44,891 nucleotides of DNA from Sphingobacteriales bacterium UTBCD1 (GTDB lineage Bacteria > Bacteroidota > Bacteroidia > Chitinophagales > Chitinophagaceae): NCBI GenBank assembly GCA_002066995.1, contig MWTC01000024.1, positions 1-44,891 on the forward strand, read 5' to 3'. The translations under genes were made by a program, and so were the position numbers. Shown one piece after another: positions 23,838 to 32,267 of this stretch (the first letter of the stretch is position 1; each line of letters starts with the position of its first letter). Below the pieces are notes generated by a model. It saw only the letters and a program-made list of their open reading frames with translations. It made no database searches and was not told the origin of the DNA.

Positions 23838-26366
23838 TCAGGCTTTCGACTTTTCTTCGGCTTTCTTGCTGAAAGTAAAGGTCAGTTTATTATTCTCTTT
23901 ATCAACATCAGCCAACAGGAGGTCACCGGCTTTTACATGAAGATTCAGAATTTCCTCGGCAAGCGGGTCTTCCAGGTATTTCTGTATGGCTCTATGAAGC
24001 GGGCGGGCGCCGAATTGCTGATCGTATCCTTTTTCTGCCAGGAATGCTTTGGCATCTTCGGTCAATTCAAGTCCGAATCCGAGATTACTCAATCTCTTCA
24101 TCACATCCTTCATCAGAATATCTATGATCCGGAAAATATGATCACGGGTCAGGCTGTTGAAGATGACCACATCATCAATACGGTTCAGGAACTCGGGTGA
24201 GAAAGTACGCTTCAATGCTTTTTCTATCACAGCCTTGTTGTTTTCATCTACACTCTGGCTGCGGGCCTGGGTAGCAAAACCAACGCCGTCGCCAAAATCC
24301 TTCAACTGGCGAACACCGATATTCGATGTCATGATGATCAGCGTATTTTTGAAATCCACTTTTCTGCCCAGTCCGTCTGTCAGCTGCCCATCATCCAATA
24401 CCTGCAATAAGATATTGTAAATGTCAGGGTGCGCTTTTTCAATTTCATCCAGGAGAATGACACTATACGGTTTGCGCCTAACTTTCTCAGTCAGTTGTCC
24501 GCCTTCTTCATAACCCACATATCCCGGAGGAGCGCCGATCAGCCTGCTGACAGTGAATTTTTCCATGTATTCACTCATATCAATCCGGACCAATGCATCT
24601 TCCGAATCGAACATATACCTTGCCAATGACCTCGCCAGTTCCGTTTTTCCCACGCCGGTCGGGCCAAGGAAAATAAATGTTCCGATTGGTTTTCTCGGGT
24701 CTTTTAATCCGACACGGTTACGCTGAATGGCTTTCACCACTTTCTGAATCGCTTCATCCTGGCCAATTACCATTGACTTCATGTCATCTGCCATCTTGCG
24801 CAGTTTTTCCGTTTCTGCCTCTACCATTCTCTTCACCGGTATGCCGGTCATCATGCTGACCACTTCTGCAATATCTTCTTCGCTGATAGGAAAACGTTTG
24901 TGCTTGCTTTCCTCTTCCCAGCTGGCTTTTGCTTTCTCGAGATCTTCCTGCAATCTCTTTTCGGTATCCCGTAGTGATGCGGCTTCTTCAAATTTCTGGC
25001 TCTTCACCACTTTATTCTTTTCATTTTTTACTTCTTCAATTTTCTTTTCAAGATCAAGAATATTTTTTGGGACATTGATATTTTTCAAATGCACCCTCGC
25101 CCCCACTTCATCCATCACATCAATTGCTTTATCAGGAAGTAAACGATCGGTGATATACCGGTCACTTAATTTTACACATGCCTGGATTGATTCATCACTG
25201 AAAGAAACATTGTGATAATCTTCGTATTTAGGTTTGATGTTGAGCAGTATCTGGATTGTATCATCCACACTTGGCGGATCCACCATCACTTTCTGGAAAC
25301 GACGGTCTAATGCGCCGTCTTTTTCAATATACATCCTGTATTCATCCAGAGTGGAAGCGCCGATACACTGGAGTTCTCCTCTTGATAATGCCGGTTTGAA
25401 AATATTGGAAGCATCAAGCGAGCCGCTGGCTCCTCCTGCCCCGACAATAGTGTGCAACTCATCAATGAAAAGAATGACATCACGGTTTTTTTCCAGTTCA
25501 TTCATGATCGCTTTCATCCGCTCTTCAAACTGGCCGCGGTATTTTGTGCCTGCTACCAAAGCAGCAAGATCAAGTGAAATAACTCTTTTATCAAACAATA
25601 CTCTTGAAACTTTTCTTTGTACGATACGTAATGCCAGCCCTTCTACGATGGCGGTTTTACCCACACCGGGTTCACCGATCAGGATCGGGTTATTCTTTTT
25701 TCTCCGTGAAAGGATCTGTGATACTCTTTCAATTTCCGAATCACGCCCAACAATCGGATCCAAAGATCCCGCTTCAGCGAGCCGGGTGATATCCCTGCCG
25801 AAATTATCCAGTACCGGAGTTTTGCTCTTGGCAGCTCCCTGCTGCCGGCTGCTCTTCTGCCCGGAATATTTTTTCTCATCGTCAAAATCATCTTCATTTT
25901 CATCTGTGAATTCGGCACGGGGATCATTTGATTTGACAATGCCCAATTCCTGGCGGAACAGATCATAATCCACATCAAACTGATTCAGTATTTGTGTAGC
26001 TATATTCTCTTTGTTTTTCAGGATAGAAAGCATCAGGTGTTCTGTCTCCACTGTTGCACTCTTTAATGCTTTAGCCTCTAAAACAGTAACCCGGATGACT
26101 TTTTCTGCCTGCTTGGTCAGCGGGAGGCTGTTGATGTTCGGAATGTTTTTTCCTGTTTTATCTTTAACGGCCAGTTCAATTTCTTTCCTCAATTCATACA
26201 GATCAACGTTAAAGCTCTTCAGAATACGGACAGCTGTATTATCTCCTTCCCGGATCAGGCCGAGCAGCAGATGTTCGGTACCGATAAAATCATTCCCTAA
26301 CCTCAAAGCTTCTTCCCTGCTGAATGATATGATCTCTTTTACCTGTGCTGAAAAATTATTATCCAT
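23838..26366 (-). CDS. clpC: ATP-dependent Clp protease ATPase subunit ClpC
   Basis: ClpC is a two-ring AAA+ unfoldase that feeds proteins to ClpP in the cytoplasm. I start it at the ATG at 26366 (MDNNFSAQVKEIISFSREEA), giving 842 residues. A longer frame to 26480 adds 38 residues not typical of the family and would overlap the STAS gene. In order: a double Clp-N domain (about 1-145), a linker with an acidic DENEDDFDDEKK stretch, AAA1 with Walker A GEPGVGKT (231-238), a UVR/middle coiled region (KNEKNKVVKSQKFEEAASLR), and AAA2 with GPTGVGKT (568-575) and the MSEYMEKFTVSRLIGAPPGYVG loop. The UVR-type middle region separates it from ClpB. It has its own terminator and diverges from the STAS gene. 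Confidence 0.96.
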   Translation of the reverse strand: MDNNFSAQVKEIISFSREEALRLGNDFIGTEHLLLGLIREGDNTAVRILKSFNVDLYELRKEIELAVKDKTGKNIPNINSLPLTKQAEKVIRVTVLEAKALKSATVETEHLMLSILKNKENIATQILNQFDVDYDLFRQELGIVKSNDPRAEFTDENEDDFDDEKKYSGQKSSRQQGAAKSKTPVLDNFGRDITRLAEAGSLDPIVGRDSEIERVSQILSRRKKNNPILIGEPGVGKTAIVEGLALRIVQRKVSRVLFDKRVISLDLAALVAGTKYRGQFEERMKAIMNELEKNRDVILFIDELHTIVGAGGASGSLDASNIFKPALSRGELQCIGASTLDEYRMYIEKDGALDRRFQKVMVDPPSVDDTIQILLNIKPKYEDYHNVSFSDESIQACVKLSDRYITDRLLPDKAIDVMDEVGARVHLKNINVPKNILDLEKKIEEVKNEKNKVVKSQKFEEAASLRDTEKRLQEDLEKAKASWEEESKHKRFPISEEDIAEVVSMMTGIPVKRMVEAETEKLRKMADDMKSMVIGQDEAIQKVVKAIQRNRVGLKDPRKPIGTFIFLGPTGVGKTELARSLARYMFDSEDALVRIDMSEYMEKFTVSRLIGAPPGYVGYEEGGQLTEKVRRKPYSVILLDEIEKAHPDIYNILLQVLDDGQLTDGLGRKVDFKNTLIIMTSNIGVRQLKDFGDGVGFATQARSQSVDENNKAVIEKALKRTFSPEFLNRIDDVVIFNSLTRDHIFRIIDILMKDVMKRLSNLGFGLELTEDAKAFLAEKGYDQQFGARPLHRAIQKYLEDPLAEEILNLHVKAGDLLLADVDKENNKLTFTFSKKAEEKSKA

Positions 26367-26457
26367 TTTTAAGATAATTGGTTGTGATACAATATTAACA
26401 AATAAATTTGACACTGGTTTTTTCTCTACATAACGTAAAACTGTCAATTCAATTGCT

Positions 26458-26862
26458 ATGGAGTTCAAAAGCGATACCAAAGAAAAACTTCATGTCATCA
26501 CGCTGCCGGGCCCGGCCTTATCTGCTACTATGACAGAAGAACTGAGCGCCTTCCTGATGGCTTACCTGCAAAATGACGCCCCGCCGGCGGATAAACAGGT
26601 TAGGAACCTGGTGCTTGTATTTAAAGACATTAATACGATCGATATCGCTGCTGCGGAAGCGTTCGTAAATGTCCAGCAAAAGTTTTATGAAGACAATGCT
26701 TCTTTTGTTATATGTGAACTGCAAAAGCCTGTTGAAAAATTCCTCGATGAGAATGAACTTTTGGAATTGATGAATGTTACACCAACCCTGAGCGAAGCTA
26801 TTGACATAGTACAGATGGAAGAGATTGAGCGGGAAATGATGAGAGATGGCGGAACTGACTGA
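26458..26862 (+). CDS. STAS-domain protein (anti-anti-sigma-like)
   Basis: This 134-residue cytoplasmic protein has a fold like SpoIIAA/STAS regulators. The central segment VRNLVLVFKDINTIDIAAAEAFVNVQQKF matches the strand-helix core, followed by ASFVICELQKPVEKFLDENELLELMNVTPTLSEAIDIV. The usual phosphorylated Ser in the DSSG-type loop is not present; the place reads NTIDIAAA, so regulation by serine phosphorylation is doubtful. It diverges from clpC across 91 bp and precedes RNase Z on the same strand by 133 bp. The partner protein is unknown. Confidence 0.75.
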   Translation: MEFKSDTKEKLHVITLPGPALSATMTEELSAFLMAYLQNDAPPADKQVRNLVLVFKDINTIDIAAAEAFVNVQQKFYEDNASFVICELQKPVEKFLDENELLELMNVTPTLSEAIDIVQMEEIEREMMRDGGTD

Positions 26863-26995
26863 ACCATTTCTCCAGTGGTCAAAATCATCAATTAAACAGT
26901 ACCACAGATAAAATTCGGTGCCCAATGCAGCTAATGACTGTCAATTTCAGTCTAAACACATAACTTAATCAAAACAGATAATATCACTTTGTTAT

Positions 26996-27898
26996 ATGCT
27001 GGCAGTCACGATCCTTGGAAATAACTCGGCAGTACCCGCCTTCAACCGCCATCCTACAAGCCAGGTAGTGACCATTGATGGAAACAGTTTTCTGGTTGAT
27101 TGCGGGGAGGGCACTCAGAATCAAATGATGGAATATAAAATCCGGCGCAGTAAAATATCACATATTTTCATTTCTCATTTGCACGGCGATCATTACTTCG
27201 GGCTTATAGGGCTGCTCAACAGTTTTGGGTTGCTCAACCGGCAACAGGACCTGCATCTCTTCGGCCCGGCCCCGCTGCAGGAGATCCTGGATATACAATT
27301 GAAAGTTGCGGATACGGTTCTTCCTTTTAAATTCTGTTTTCATCCCATACTCAAAGAAGGTATTCTTGTTGACGAAGAAAAATTCAGTATCGGATGTTTT
27401 CCCACAGATCACCATATTGAATGTTACGGGTTCACCTTCATGGAGAAAAAAAGGGCCCGCCGTTTATTGCCTGAAAAGGTAAGGGAATGGGAGATCCCTT
27501 CTCATTTTTATGAACGCCTGACACAGGGAGAAGATTACATTAGAAAAGACGGCAGCATCATCAAAAATGAATGGGTGACTGAAGAAGGAGCAAAAGGTAA
27601 AGTGTATGCATTCTGCGCCGATACCAAATACGATGAACGGATCATTCCTCACATTAAGAGTGCAGACCTGGTCTATCACGAAACTACCTACCTGAACAAC
27701 CTGGCCGAAAGAGCCACTGCCCGGTATCATTCCACTACAGGCCAGGCAGCACTGATTGCAAAAAAAGCTGCCGTCAAAAAACTCCTCATTGGCCATTTCA
27801 GCAGCAAGTATGATTCATTAGATGAATTTGAAAATGAAGTTTCAGCCGTTTTTGAAAATACCGAACTGGCGCTGGAGGGAGTAACATACCGGGTATAA
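26996..27898 (+). CDS. rnz: Ribonuclease Z
   Basis: RNase Z cuts the 3' trailer from tRNA precursors. The 300-residue protein is a metallo-beta-lactamase-fold enzyme with LGNNSAVPAFNRHPTSQ at the start, the zinc motif HLHGDH (residues 61-66) within SHIFISHLHGDHYFGLIGL, and the late ligands in FCADTKYDERI and IGHFSSKY. The flexible arm region around ECYGFTFMEKKRARRL is present. The ATG at 26996 gives the standard N-terminus. Since the tRNA-Asp here encodes CCA, the enzyme's role may vary between tRNAs. Confidence 0.95.
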   Translation: MLAVTILGNNSAVPAFNRHPTSQVVTIDGNSFLVDCGEGTQNQMMEYKIRRSKISHIFISHLHGDHYFGLIGLLNSFGLLNRQQDLHLFGPAPLQEILDIQLKVADTVLPFKFCFHPILKEGILVDEEKFSIGCFPTDHHIECYGFTFMEKKRARRLLPEKVREWEIPSHFYERLTQGEDYIRKDGSIIKNEWVTEEGAKGKVYAFCADTKYDERIIPHIKSADLVYHETTYLNNLAERATARYHSTTGQAALIAKKAAVKKLLIGHFSSKYDSLDEFENEVSAVFENTELALEGVTYRV

Positions 27899-27921
27899 AC
27901 GGCGAAATTTCTGCGCTCAAC

Positions 27922-29073
27922 TTAATTCATGACCCATTGATAAAATAAGGGAAACTCTTTTCTCCATGCCTGCTCATTATGCCTGCCTTCATCCCTGATC
28001 ACTGCAGTCATTACCGAGTGAGACGTTTCATTCATTTCCTTCATTGCTTTAAGCATATCCGGCACCATGGAATCACCTTCTTTTTTTCCGGCATAGAAAA
28101 AGATTTTTGAATGTACCCTTTTCCCTTTCTTTCTGATATCTTTAAAAATTTTGGGCCCTACCCAGAACGCCGGAGAAAATACTCCGGCAGCACCGTAAAC
28201 TCCAGGAAATTTCAATACAGCATACATCGAGATCAAACCTCCCATCGAGCTTCCTGCAATGAAAGTGTGGTCTTTATCCCGGAGAGTGCGGTATCGCCTG
28301 TCAATGTACGGCTTCAGTGTTTTCACTAAAAATTTCACATACCGTTTTCCTTCTCCTTTGCGGGAAGAATAACCGGCAGCAATGCCGGTAAGAGAAAAAT
28401 TGTAGGGGCAATATTCATTCAGCCGCTTACCCTGCCCGTTATCTACAGCCACCACAATACATTTCTTCTTCATACTGTCAATACACTCATCCACGCCCCA
28501 TTCCCCGGAATAAGAAGTAGCATTATCAAAAATATTCTGCCCATCCTGCATGTATAATACAGGATAGCTGATTGTTGAAGTATCATACCCGGCAGGCAGA
28601 TAGATCCAGATCCTCCTTTTGCGGTGAAGCTGCGGCATCCAAAAAGCAGAATCAAGTATATGCACATTTTTATCAGCCGTGCTTTTTGCCTGCAGACCTG
28701 AAGATGAAAAATGATCTTTCCATCCTTCGATGCTGAGCACAATGAGGGTATCAGAACTGATATCGGCAACCCGGTTCGGAACATCGCTTCCGGTTGAGGT
28801 GCATTCTACTTTATCCCATCCGCCTCTTGTTATTTTGAATGGATAGGAACCATCAGCAAGTTTGACATCAAGAAAATAGAAGCCCTGGTCGTTTTTACTG
28901 AATTGAAAATTTTTGTCCTGCGGATTCCAGCCATTCATGGAGCCTGCAAAAAATATTTCAGAACCGGATGGCTGATACCCGGGGAATGACCGGATCTCAA
29001 AATGAACACTGTTCTGGCCTAATAAAAATTCAGTTACCAATAATAAAAACAAAGAAATAAAAGGCCTGGTCAT
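27922..29073 (-). CDS. Exported esterase with N-terminal starch-binding-like domain
   Basis: This 383-residue protein has a signal peptide (MTRPFISLFLLLVTEFLLGQ), a CBM20/CBM48 or AMPK-like beta domain (about 30-115, with FFAGSMNGWNPQDKNFQFSK), and an esterase D/Fes-like alpha/beta hydrolase (about 135-380). The nucleophile is Ser276 in AGSSMGGL, and His365 in EGRHNEQAW is the likely base. IWIYLPAGYDTSTISYPVLYMQDGQN is typical of the putative-esterase family. The substrate is unknown; acetylated or feruloylated polysaccharides are possible given the carbohydrate-binding-like domain. It starts 3 nt after the dapA stop codon, so the two are probably co-transcribed despite unrelated functions. 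Confidence 0.88.
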   Translation of the reverse strand: MTRPFISLFLLLVTEFLLGQNSVHFEIRSFPGYQPSGSEIFFAGSMNGWNPQDKNFQFSKNDQGFYFLDVKLADGSYPFKITRGGWDKVECTSTGSDVPNRVADISSDTLIVLSIEGWKDHFSSSGLQAKSTADKNVHILDSAFWMPQLHRKRRIWIYLPAGYDTSTISYPVLYMQDGQNIFDNATSYSGEWGVDECIDSMKKKCIVVAVDNGQGKRLNEYCPYNFSLTGIAAGYSSRKGEGKRYVKFLVKTLKPYIDRRYRTLRDKDHTFIAGSSMGGLISMYAVLKFPGVYGAAGVFSPAFWVGPKIFKDIRKKGKRVHSKIFFYAGKKEGDSMVPDMLKAMKEMNETSHSVMTAVIRDEGRHNEQAWRKEFPLFYQWVMN

Positions 29074-29076
29074 TCT

Positions 29077-29961
29077 CTACACGGTTTTCATTAACTCATT
29101 TATCTTTTGATGAAGTTTGTCGCTTACTTTCCATACGGGCAGGCGGAAGTAATTTTCACACAACCCCATCCCGGATAAATAAGCTTTTACCCCGCTTGGG
29201 CTTCCTTCAGCAAACATAGAGGCGATGATTTCAATATATTTTAAATGTAATTTTCCTGCTTCTTCGAATTTCCCATTGAGGCAAAGCCGGATCATATCGG
29301 AATAATCCTTTGGATAAGCATTGGCAACCACCGATATCAGCCCTTCCGCACCTGCAGCAATCATCTGCAGGGTAATGGGATCATCTCCGCTGAGTACCAT
29401 AAAACCTGCCGGTTTGTTTTTCAGGATATAATTGATCTGCGCAAAATCACCACTTGCTTCTTTGGTGGCAAAAATATTTTTGCACTCTTTCGCTATACGC
29501 ACCTGAGTTTCTCCCGTCACATTCATTCCTGTACGGGAAGGAACATTATACATGATAATGGGTAATGGCGCAGCTTTATCCAGCGACTTAAAATGCTGGA
29601 ACAGCCCTTCCTGGTTTGGTTTGTTGTAATAGGGCGAGACCGAAAGGATAGCATCATAACCTTTCAGGTCAAAAGTTTTAAATCCTTCTATCACTTCATG
29701 TGTATCGTTGCCGCCGATCCCGGCACACAATACCACACGGCCTTTATTGATTTTATTTACAAAAGAAAATACTTCCTGCTTTTCTTTTCCATGAATAGTG
29801 GCGCTTTCACCGGTGGTGCCCAACACGGCAATGTATTCACATTTGCCCTGAATGATATGGTTGATGATCTTTTCAAACGATGTCCAGTCAATGGAACCAT
29901 CCTGATGAAAAGGAGTAACGACTGCGACTCCCGTTCCACGAAATTTTTCTCTTAATGTCAT
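29077..29961 (-). CDS. dapA: 4-hydroxy-tetrahydrodipicolinate synthase
   Basis: DapA condenses pyruvate with aspartate semialdehyde in the lysine/diaminopimelate pathway. The 294-residue TIM-barrel protein shows GTGVAVVTPF, LGTTGESATI, the catalytic Tyr138 in IIMYNVPSRTG and the Schiff-base Lys167 in ATKEASGDF. I start at the ATG at 29961 (MTLREKFRGTGVAVVTPF); a TTG seven codons upstream is less likely. Length is normal. The 128-bp gap to accA upstream contains two small GC-rich hairpins. The esterase gene follows directly. Confidence 0.96.
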   Translation of the reverse strand: MTLREKFRGTGVAVVTPFHQDGSIDWTSFEKIINHIIQGKCEYIAVLGTTGESATIHGKEKQEVFSFVNKINKGRVVLCAGIGGNDTHEVIEGFKTFDLKGYDAILSVSPYYNKPNQEGLFQHFKSLDKAAPLPIIMYNVPSRTGMNVTGETQVRIAKECKNIFATKEASGDFAQINYILKNKPAGFMVLSGDDPITLQMIAAGAEGLISVVANAYPKDYSDMIRLCLNGKFEEAGKLHLKYIEIIASMFAEGSPSGVKAYLSGMGLCENYFRLPVWKVSDKLHQKINELMKTV

Positions 29962-30069
29962 AGAAAAAAGATTTGAGTTCAAAAACAGCAGTGTAGTTAA
30001 TGTTTAAGATGATTGCTCCCGGCGCCCGGTGCTGATATTACCGGCCATGACTTTTACCCGCATGGCAGC

Positions 30070-30084
30070 GCCTGGTCTCCAGGC
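30070..30084. other. Small palindrome after accA
   Basis: GCCTGG-TCT-CCAGGC is a perfect 6-bp hairpin 5 bp beyond the accA stop. A second, CCGGT/ACCGG, lies at 30026-30044. Neither is followed by a T-run, so they are not clear terminators. Confidence 0.4.
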
Positions 30085-30089
30085 TTTAC

Positions 30090-31061
30090 TTATAGCTCTT
30101 CCCAAAAACCCATTTTACCAAATTTTTCAATTCGCTGATCAATCCTTTTTCCCGGAGGAATCTGTTTCAATTCTTTGATCACCGGCATGATATAATCTTT
30201 TAATATCCGTGCTGATTCATCATAATCCCAATGGGCGCCGCCAACAGGCTCAGGGATGATACCATCTACCAATCCGAATCCGAACATTTCTGTAGCTGTC
30301 AGGCGTAATTGTTGTGCGGCCACTTCTTTTTTATCCCAACTGCGCCATAGAATTGAAGAACAACTTTCGGGAGAGATTACGGAATACCAGGTGTTTTCCA
30401 TCATAAACACCTTATCGCCTACTCCAATGCCCAAAGCGCCGCCGCTTGCACCTTCACCAATGATCACACAAATTACAGGCACTGTCAACCGGATCATTTC
30501 ATAAATATTTCTTGCAATGGCTTCGCCCTGGCCTCTCTCTTCTGCTTCCAGCCCCGGGTAAGCGCCGGGAGTATCTATCAGCGTGATGATCGGTTTATCA
30601 AACTTCTCGGCAAGTTTCATCAGGCGGAGTGCTTTTCGATAACCTTCGGGGTTGGCCATCCCGAAATTTCTTATCTGCCTTGTTTTGGTATTGCTTCCTT
30701 TTTGTTGACCGACGATCATCACTGTTTCTCCATCCAGTGATGCAAAGCCTCCCACCATTGCTTTATCATCACGCACATTACGGTCACCGAACATCTCAAC
30801 AAAATTAGTCGTCATCTTTTCCACGTACTTTAGTGTATAGGGGCGGTCGGGATGCCTGCTTAATTGCACCCGTTGCCAGTCATTCAGATTCCCGGTTATT
30901 TCCTTCCTTTTTTCCAGGATGCTTTCCTGCAATTTGCCGATAGCATCACTCATATCCACTTTCGTTTTCTCGGCAGTATGCTTCAGCTTATCAATTTCAT
31001 CAATTAAATCCTTTATCGGCTTTTCAAAATCCAGGAATTGCCTGTTGTTATCCGTGGGCAT
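30090..31061 (-). CDS. accA: Acetyl-CoA carboxylase carboxyltransferase subunit alpha
   Basis: AccA forms, with AccD, the carboxyltransferase that moves the carboxyl group from biotin to acetyl-CoA. The 323-residue protein has the family start LDFEKPIKDLIDEIDKLKHTA, then the crotonase-type core with WQRVQLSRHPDRPYTLKYVE, KPIITLIDTPGAYPGLEAEERGQ and GEGASGGALGIGVGDKV. The ATG at 31061 gives a normal length. accB and accC are 15 kb away and accD is not in the window, so the subunits are not in one operon. It diverges from tRNA-Asp. Confidence 0.97.
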   Translation of the reverse strand: MPTDNNRQFLDFEKPIKDLIDEIDKLKHTAEKTKVDMSDAIGKLQESILEKRKEITGNLNDWQRVQLSRHPDRPYTLKYVEKMTTNFVEMFGDRNVRDDKAMVGGFASLDGETVMIVGQQKGSNTKTRQIRNFGMANPEGYRKALRLMKLAEKFDKPIITLIDTPGAYPGLEAEERGQGEAIARNIYEMIRLTVPVICVIIGEGASGGALGIGVGDKVFMMENTWYSVISPESCSSILWRSWDKKEVAAQQLRLTATEMFGFGLVDGIIPEPVGGAHWDYDESARILKDYIMPVIKELKQIPPGKRIDQRIEKFGKMGFWEEL

Positions 31062-31155
31062 AGGTGATAAAATGTGCGGCTAAATTAAGAATTAAATAAC
31101 AATGAAAATTTTATGGTTAAATATGCGAATCCGCCGGAATATGTACCTAAAACTT

Positions 31156-31187
31156 TTTGGCAAAAAACCCCGGCAGACCTATCTTTG
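31156..31187 (+). promoter_or_regulatory. Promoter of tRNA-Asp
   Basis: TTTG (31156-31159) and TATCTTTG (31180-31187) are separated by 20 bp, matching the Bacteroidota -33/-7 promoter pattern closely. The -7 box ends 21 nt before the first base of the mature tRNA. This is the best-formed promoter in the window. Confidence 0.7.
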
Positions 31188-31208
31188 CCGTCCCTGAGCA
31201 ATAAATAA

Positions 31209-31285
31209 GGATCGGTAGTTCAGTTGGTTAGAATGCTGCCCTGTCACGGCAGAGGTCGCGGGTTCGAGTCCCGTCCGGTCCGCCA
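31209..31285 (+). tRNA. tRNA-Asp (anticodon GTC)
   Basis: The 77-nt gene folds into a standard cloverleaf. Its acceptor arm GGATCGG pairs with CCGGTCC, with one T-G pair. The anticodon stem CTGCC/GGCAG encloses CTGTCAC with GTC at 31243-31245. The T arm is GCGGG-TTCGAGT-CCCGT, where the last stem pair is G-T, followed by discriminator G and an encoded CCA (31283-31285). GTC reads GAC and GAT codons. Confidence 0.98.
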
Positions 31286-31383
31286 ACAAAAAAGAGGTCG
31301 CCGGAGATACTCAATTTCAGATTTGTGAAAATGAAGTGCACATCAATGCATTAGCTTCGGGGACGGCCGCTAACCATGACAAA

Positions 31384-31416
31384 GATGCTTGTGAATAATT
31401 CACAGGCATTTTTTTT
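31384..31416 (+). terminator. Strong hairpin/T-tract between tRNA-Asp and the L,D-transpeptidase gene
   Basis: GATGCTTGTGAA (31384-31395) pairs with TTCACAGGCATT (31399-31410) over 12 bp including two G-T pairs. The loop is TAA and the T-run reaches 31416. It can end the tRNA transcript. It lies 23 nt before the chosen start of the next gene and so could also attenuate it. Confidence 0.75.
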
Positions 31417-31438
31417 AACACCAACCAATAATTCTATA

Positions 31439-32197
31439 ATGAAAAAACTGAAAGTATTTTCAATTGCTCTTACCACATTTTTTATTTACCTGCTGCATTT
31501 GCCTTTAGGGTTTGCCAGGTCTGTAGGAAGATCAAAATGGCTTCATGAACCATTTAAAAAGGAAGGTTTGGTTTCTGCTACCGTCCACACGGTACTTAAT
31601 GCAAATGCCAAGTCTCTTTATGACAGCTTGCACCTGGACCTCGCAGGATTGAACAGGAAGGCTTATGAATTTGCCAGGAGAGGTTTCATGAATCTCGTAA
31701 GCCAGGGAAAAATTATCAACGACAGCATTCTCTCTATTGTGGACTTCAGCCAGCCAAGTAACAATAAAAGATTGTATGTGCTGGACATGAAAAACTTTAA
31801 AATCCTGTTCAACACTTTGGTAGCACACGGAAAAAATTCCGGGCGGGAATGGGCCAATTCTTTCTCAAATGCCCCACGGTCTTTCAAAAGCAGCCTCGGA
31901 TTTTATGCTACCCGTGAGCCCTATGAAGGAAAGAAAGGCTATTCATTAAAATTAGTTGGCCTGGAACCGGGTATTAATGATAAAGCATACCAAAGAGCCA
32001 TTGTACTGCATGGCGCCAATTATGTAAGCCAATCCTATATTGATGATATGGGATATATCGGCCGGAGTGAAGGTTGCCCGGCCATTCCTGTCCATGATGC
32101 TGAGCCGGTCATTGATCTGATCAAAGACGGGAGTTGTCTTTTTATTTATTCACCAAGCCCGGGCTATACCCGGCATTCTGCACTTATAAAAAACTAA
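31439..32197 (+). CDS. Murein L,D-transpeptidase catalytic-domain family protein (YkuD_2-like)
   Basis: This 252-residue exported protein belongs to the L,D-transpeptidase catalytic family (YkuD_2 type), which acts on peptidoglycan cross-links or lipoprotein anchoring in the periplasm. The ATG at 31439 gives a signal sequence (MKKLKVFSIALTTFFIYLLHLPLGFA). An ATG at 31376 in the same frame lies upstream of a strong terminator and is rejected. The catalytic segment is IVLHGANYVSQ (His191), followed by GRSEGCPAIPV with Cys213. Length fits the family. No good promoter lies between the terminator and the gene. Confidence 0.87.
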   Translation: MKKLKVFSIALTTFFIYLLHLPLGFARSVGRSKWLHEPFKKEGLVSATVHTVLNANAKSLYDSLHLDLAGLNRKAYEFARRGFMNLVSQGKIINDSILSIVDFSQPSNNKRLYVLDMKNFKILFNTLVAHGKNSGREWANSFSNAPRSFKSSLGFYATREPYEGKKGYSLKLVGLEPGINDKAYQRAIVLHGANYVSQSYIDDMGYIGRSEGCPAIPVHDAEPVIDLIKDGSCLFIYSPSPGYTRHSALIKN

Positions 32198-32242
32198 ACG
32201 ACACACAAAGGTTTTCAAAAAACAAGCAGACCTTTCAATCTT

Positions 32243-32250
32243 TATCTTTG
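32243..32250 (+). promoter_or_regulatory. -7 box of the oxidoreductase/sugar transferase operon
   Basis: TATCTTTG, a perfect TAnnTTTG match, ends 17 nt before the ATG at 32268. No clear -33 partner is seen. Confidence 0.5.
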
Positions 32251-32267
32251 CAGATCAACTGTAGCTT

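Noticed and set aside
24781-25968. Long open frames on the plus strand across clpC (144 and 244 codons)
   Set aside because: They are antisense to the strongly conserved AAA+ gene and have Ser/Phe/Leu-rich composition typical of a reverse-frame shadow.
31376-31438. An earlier ATG for the L,D-transpeptidase at 31376
   Set aside because: It lies before a strong hairpin and T-run and gives no clean signal peptide; MKKLKVFSIAL at 31439 does.
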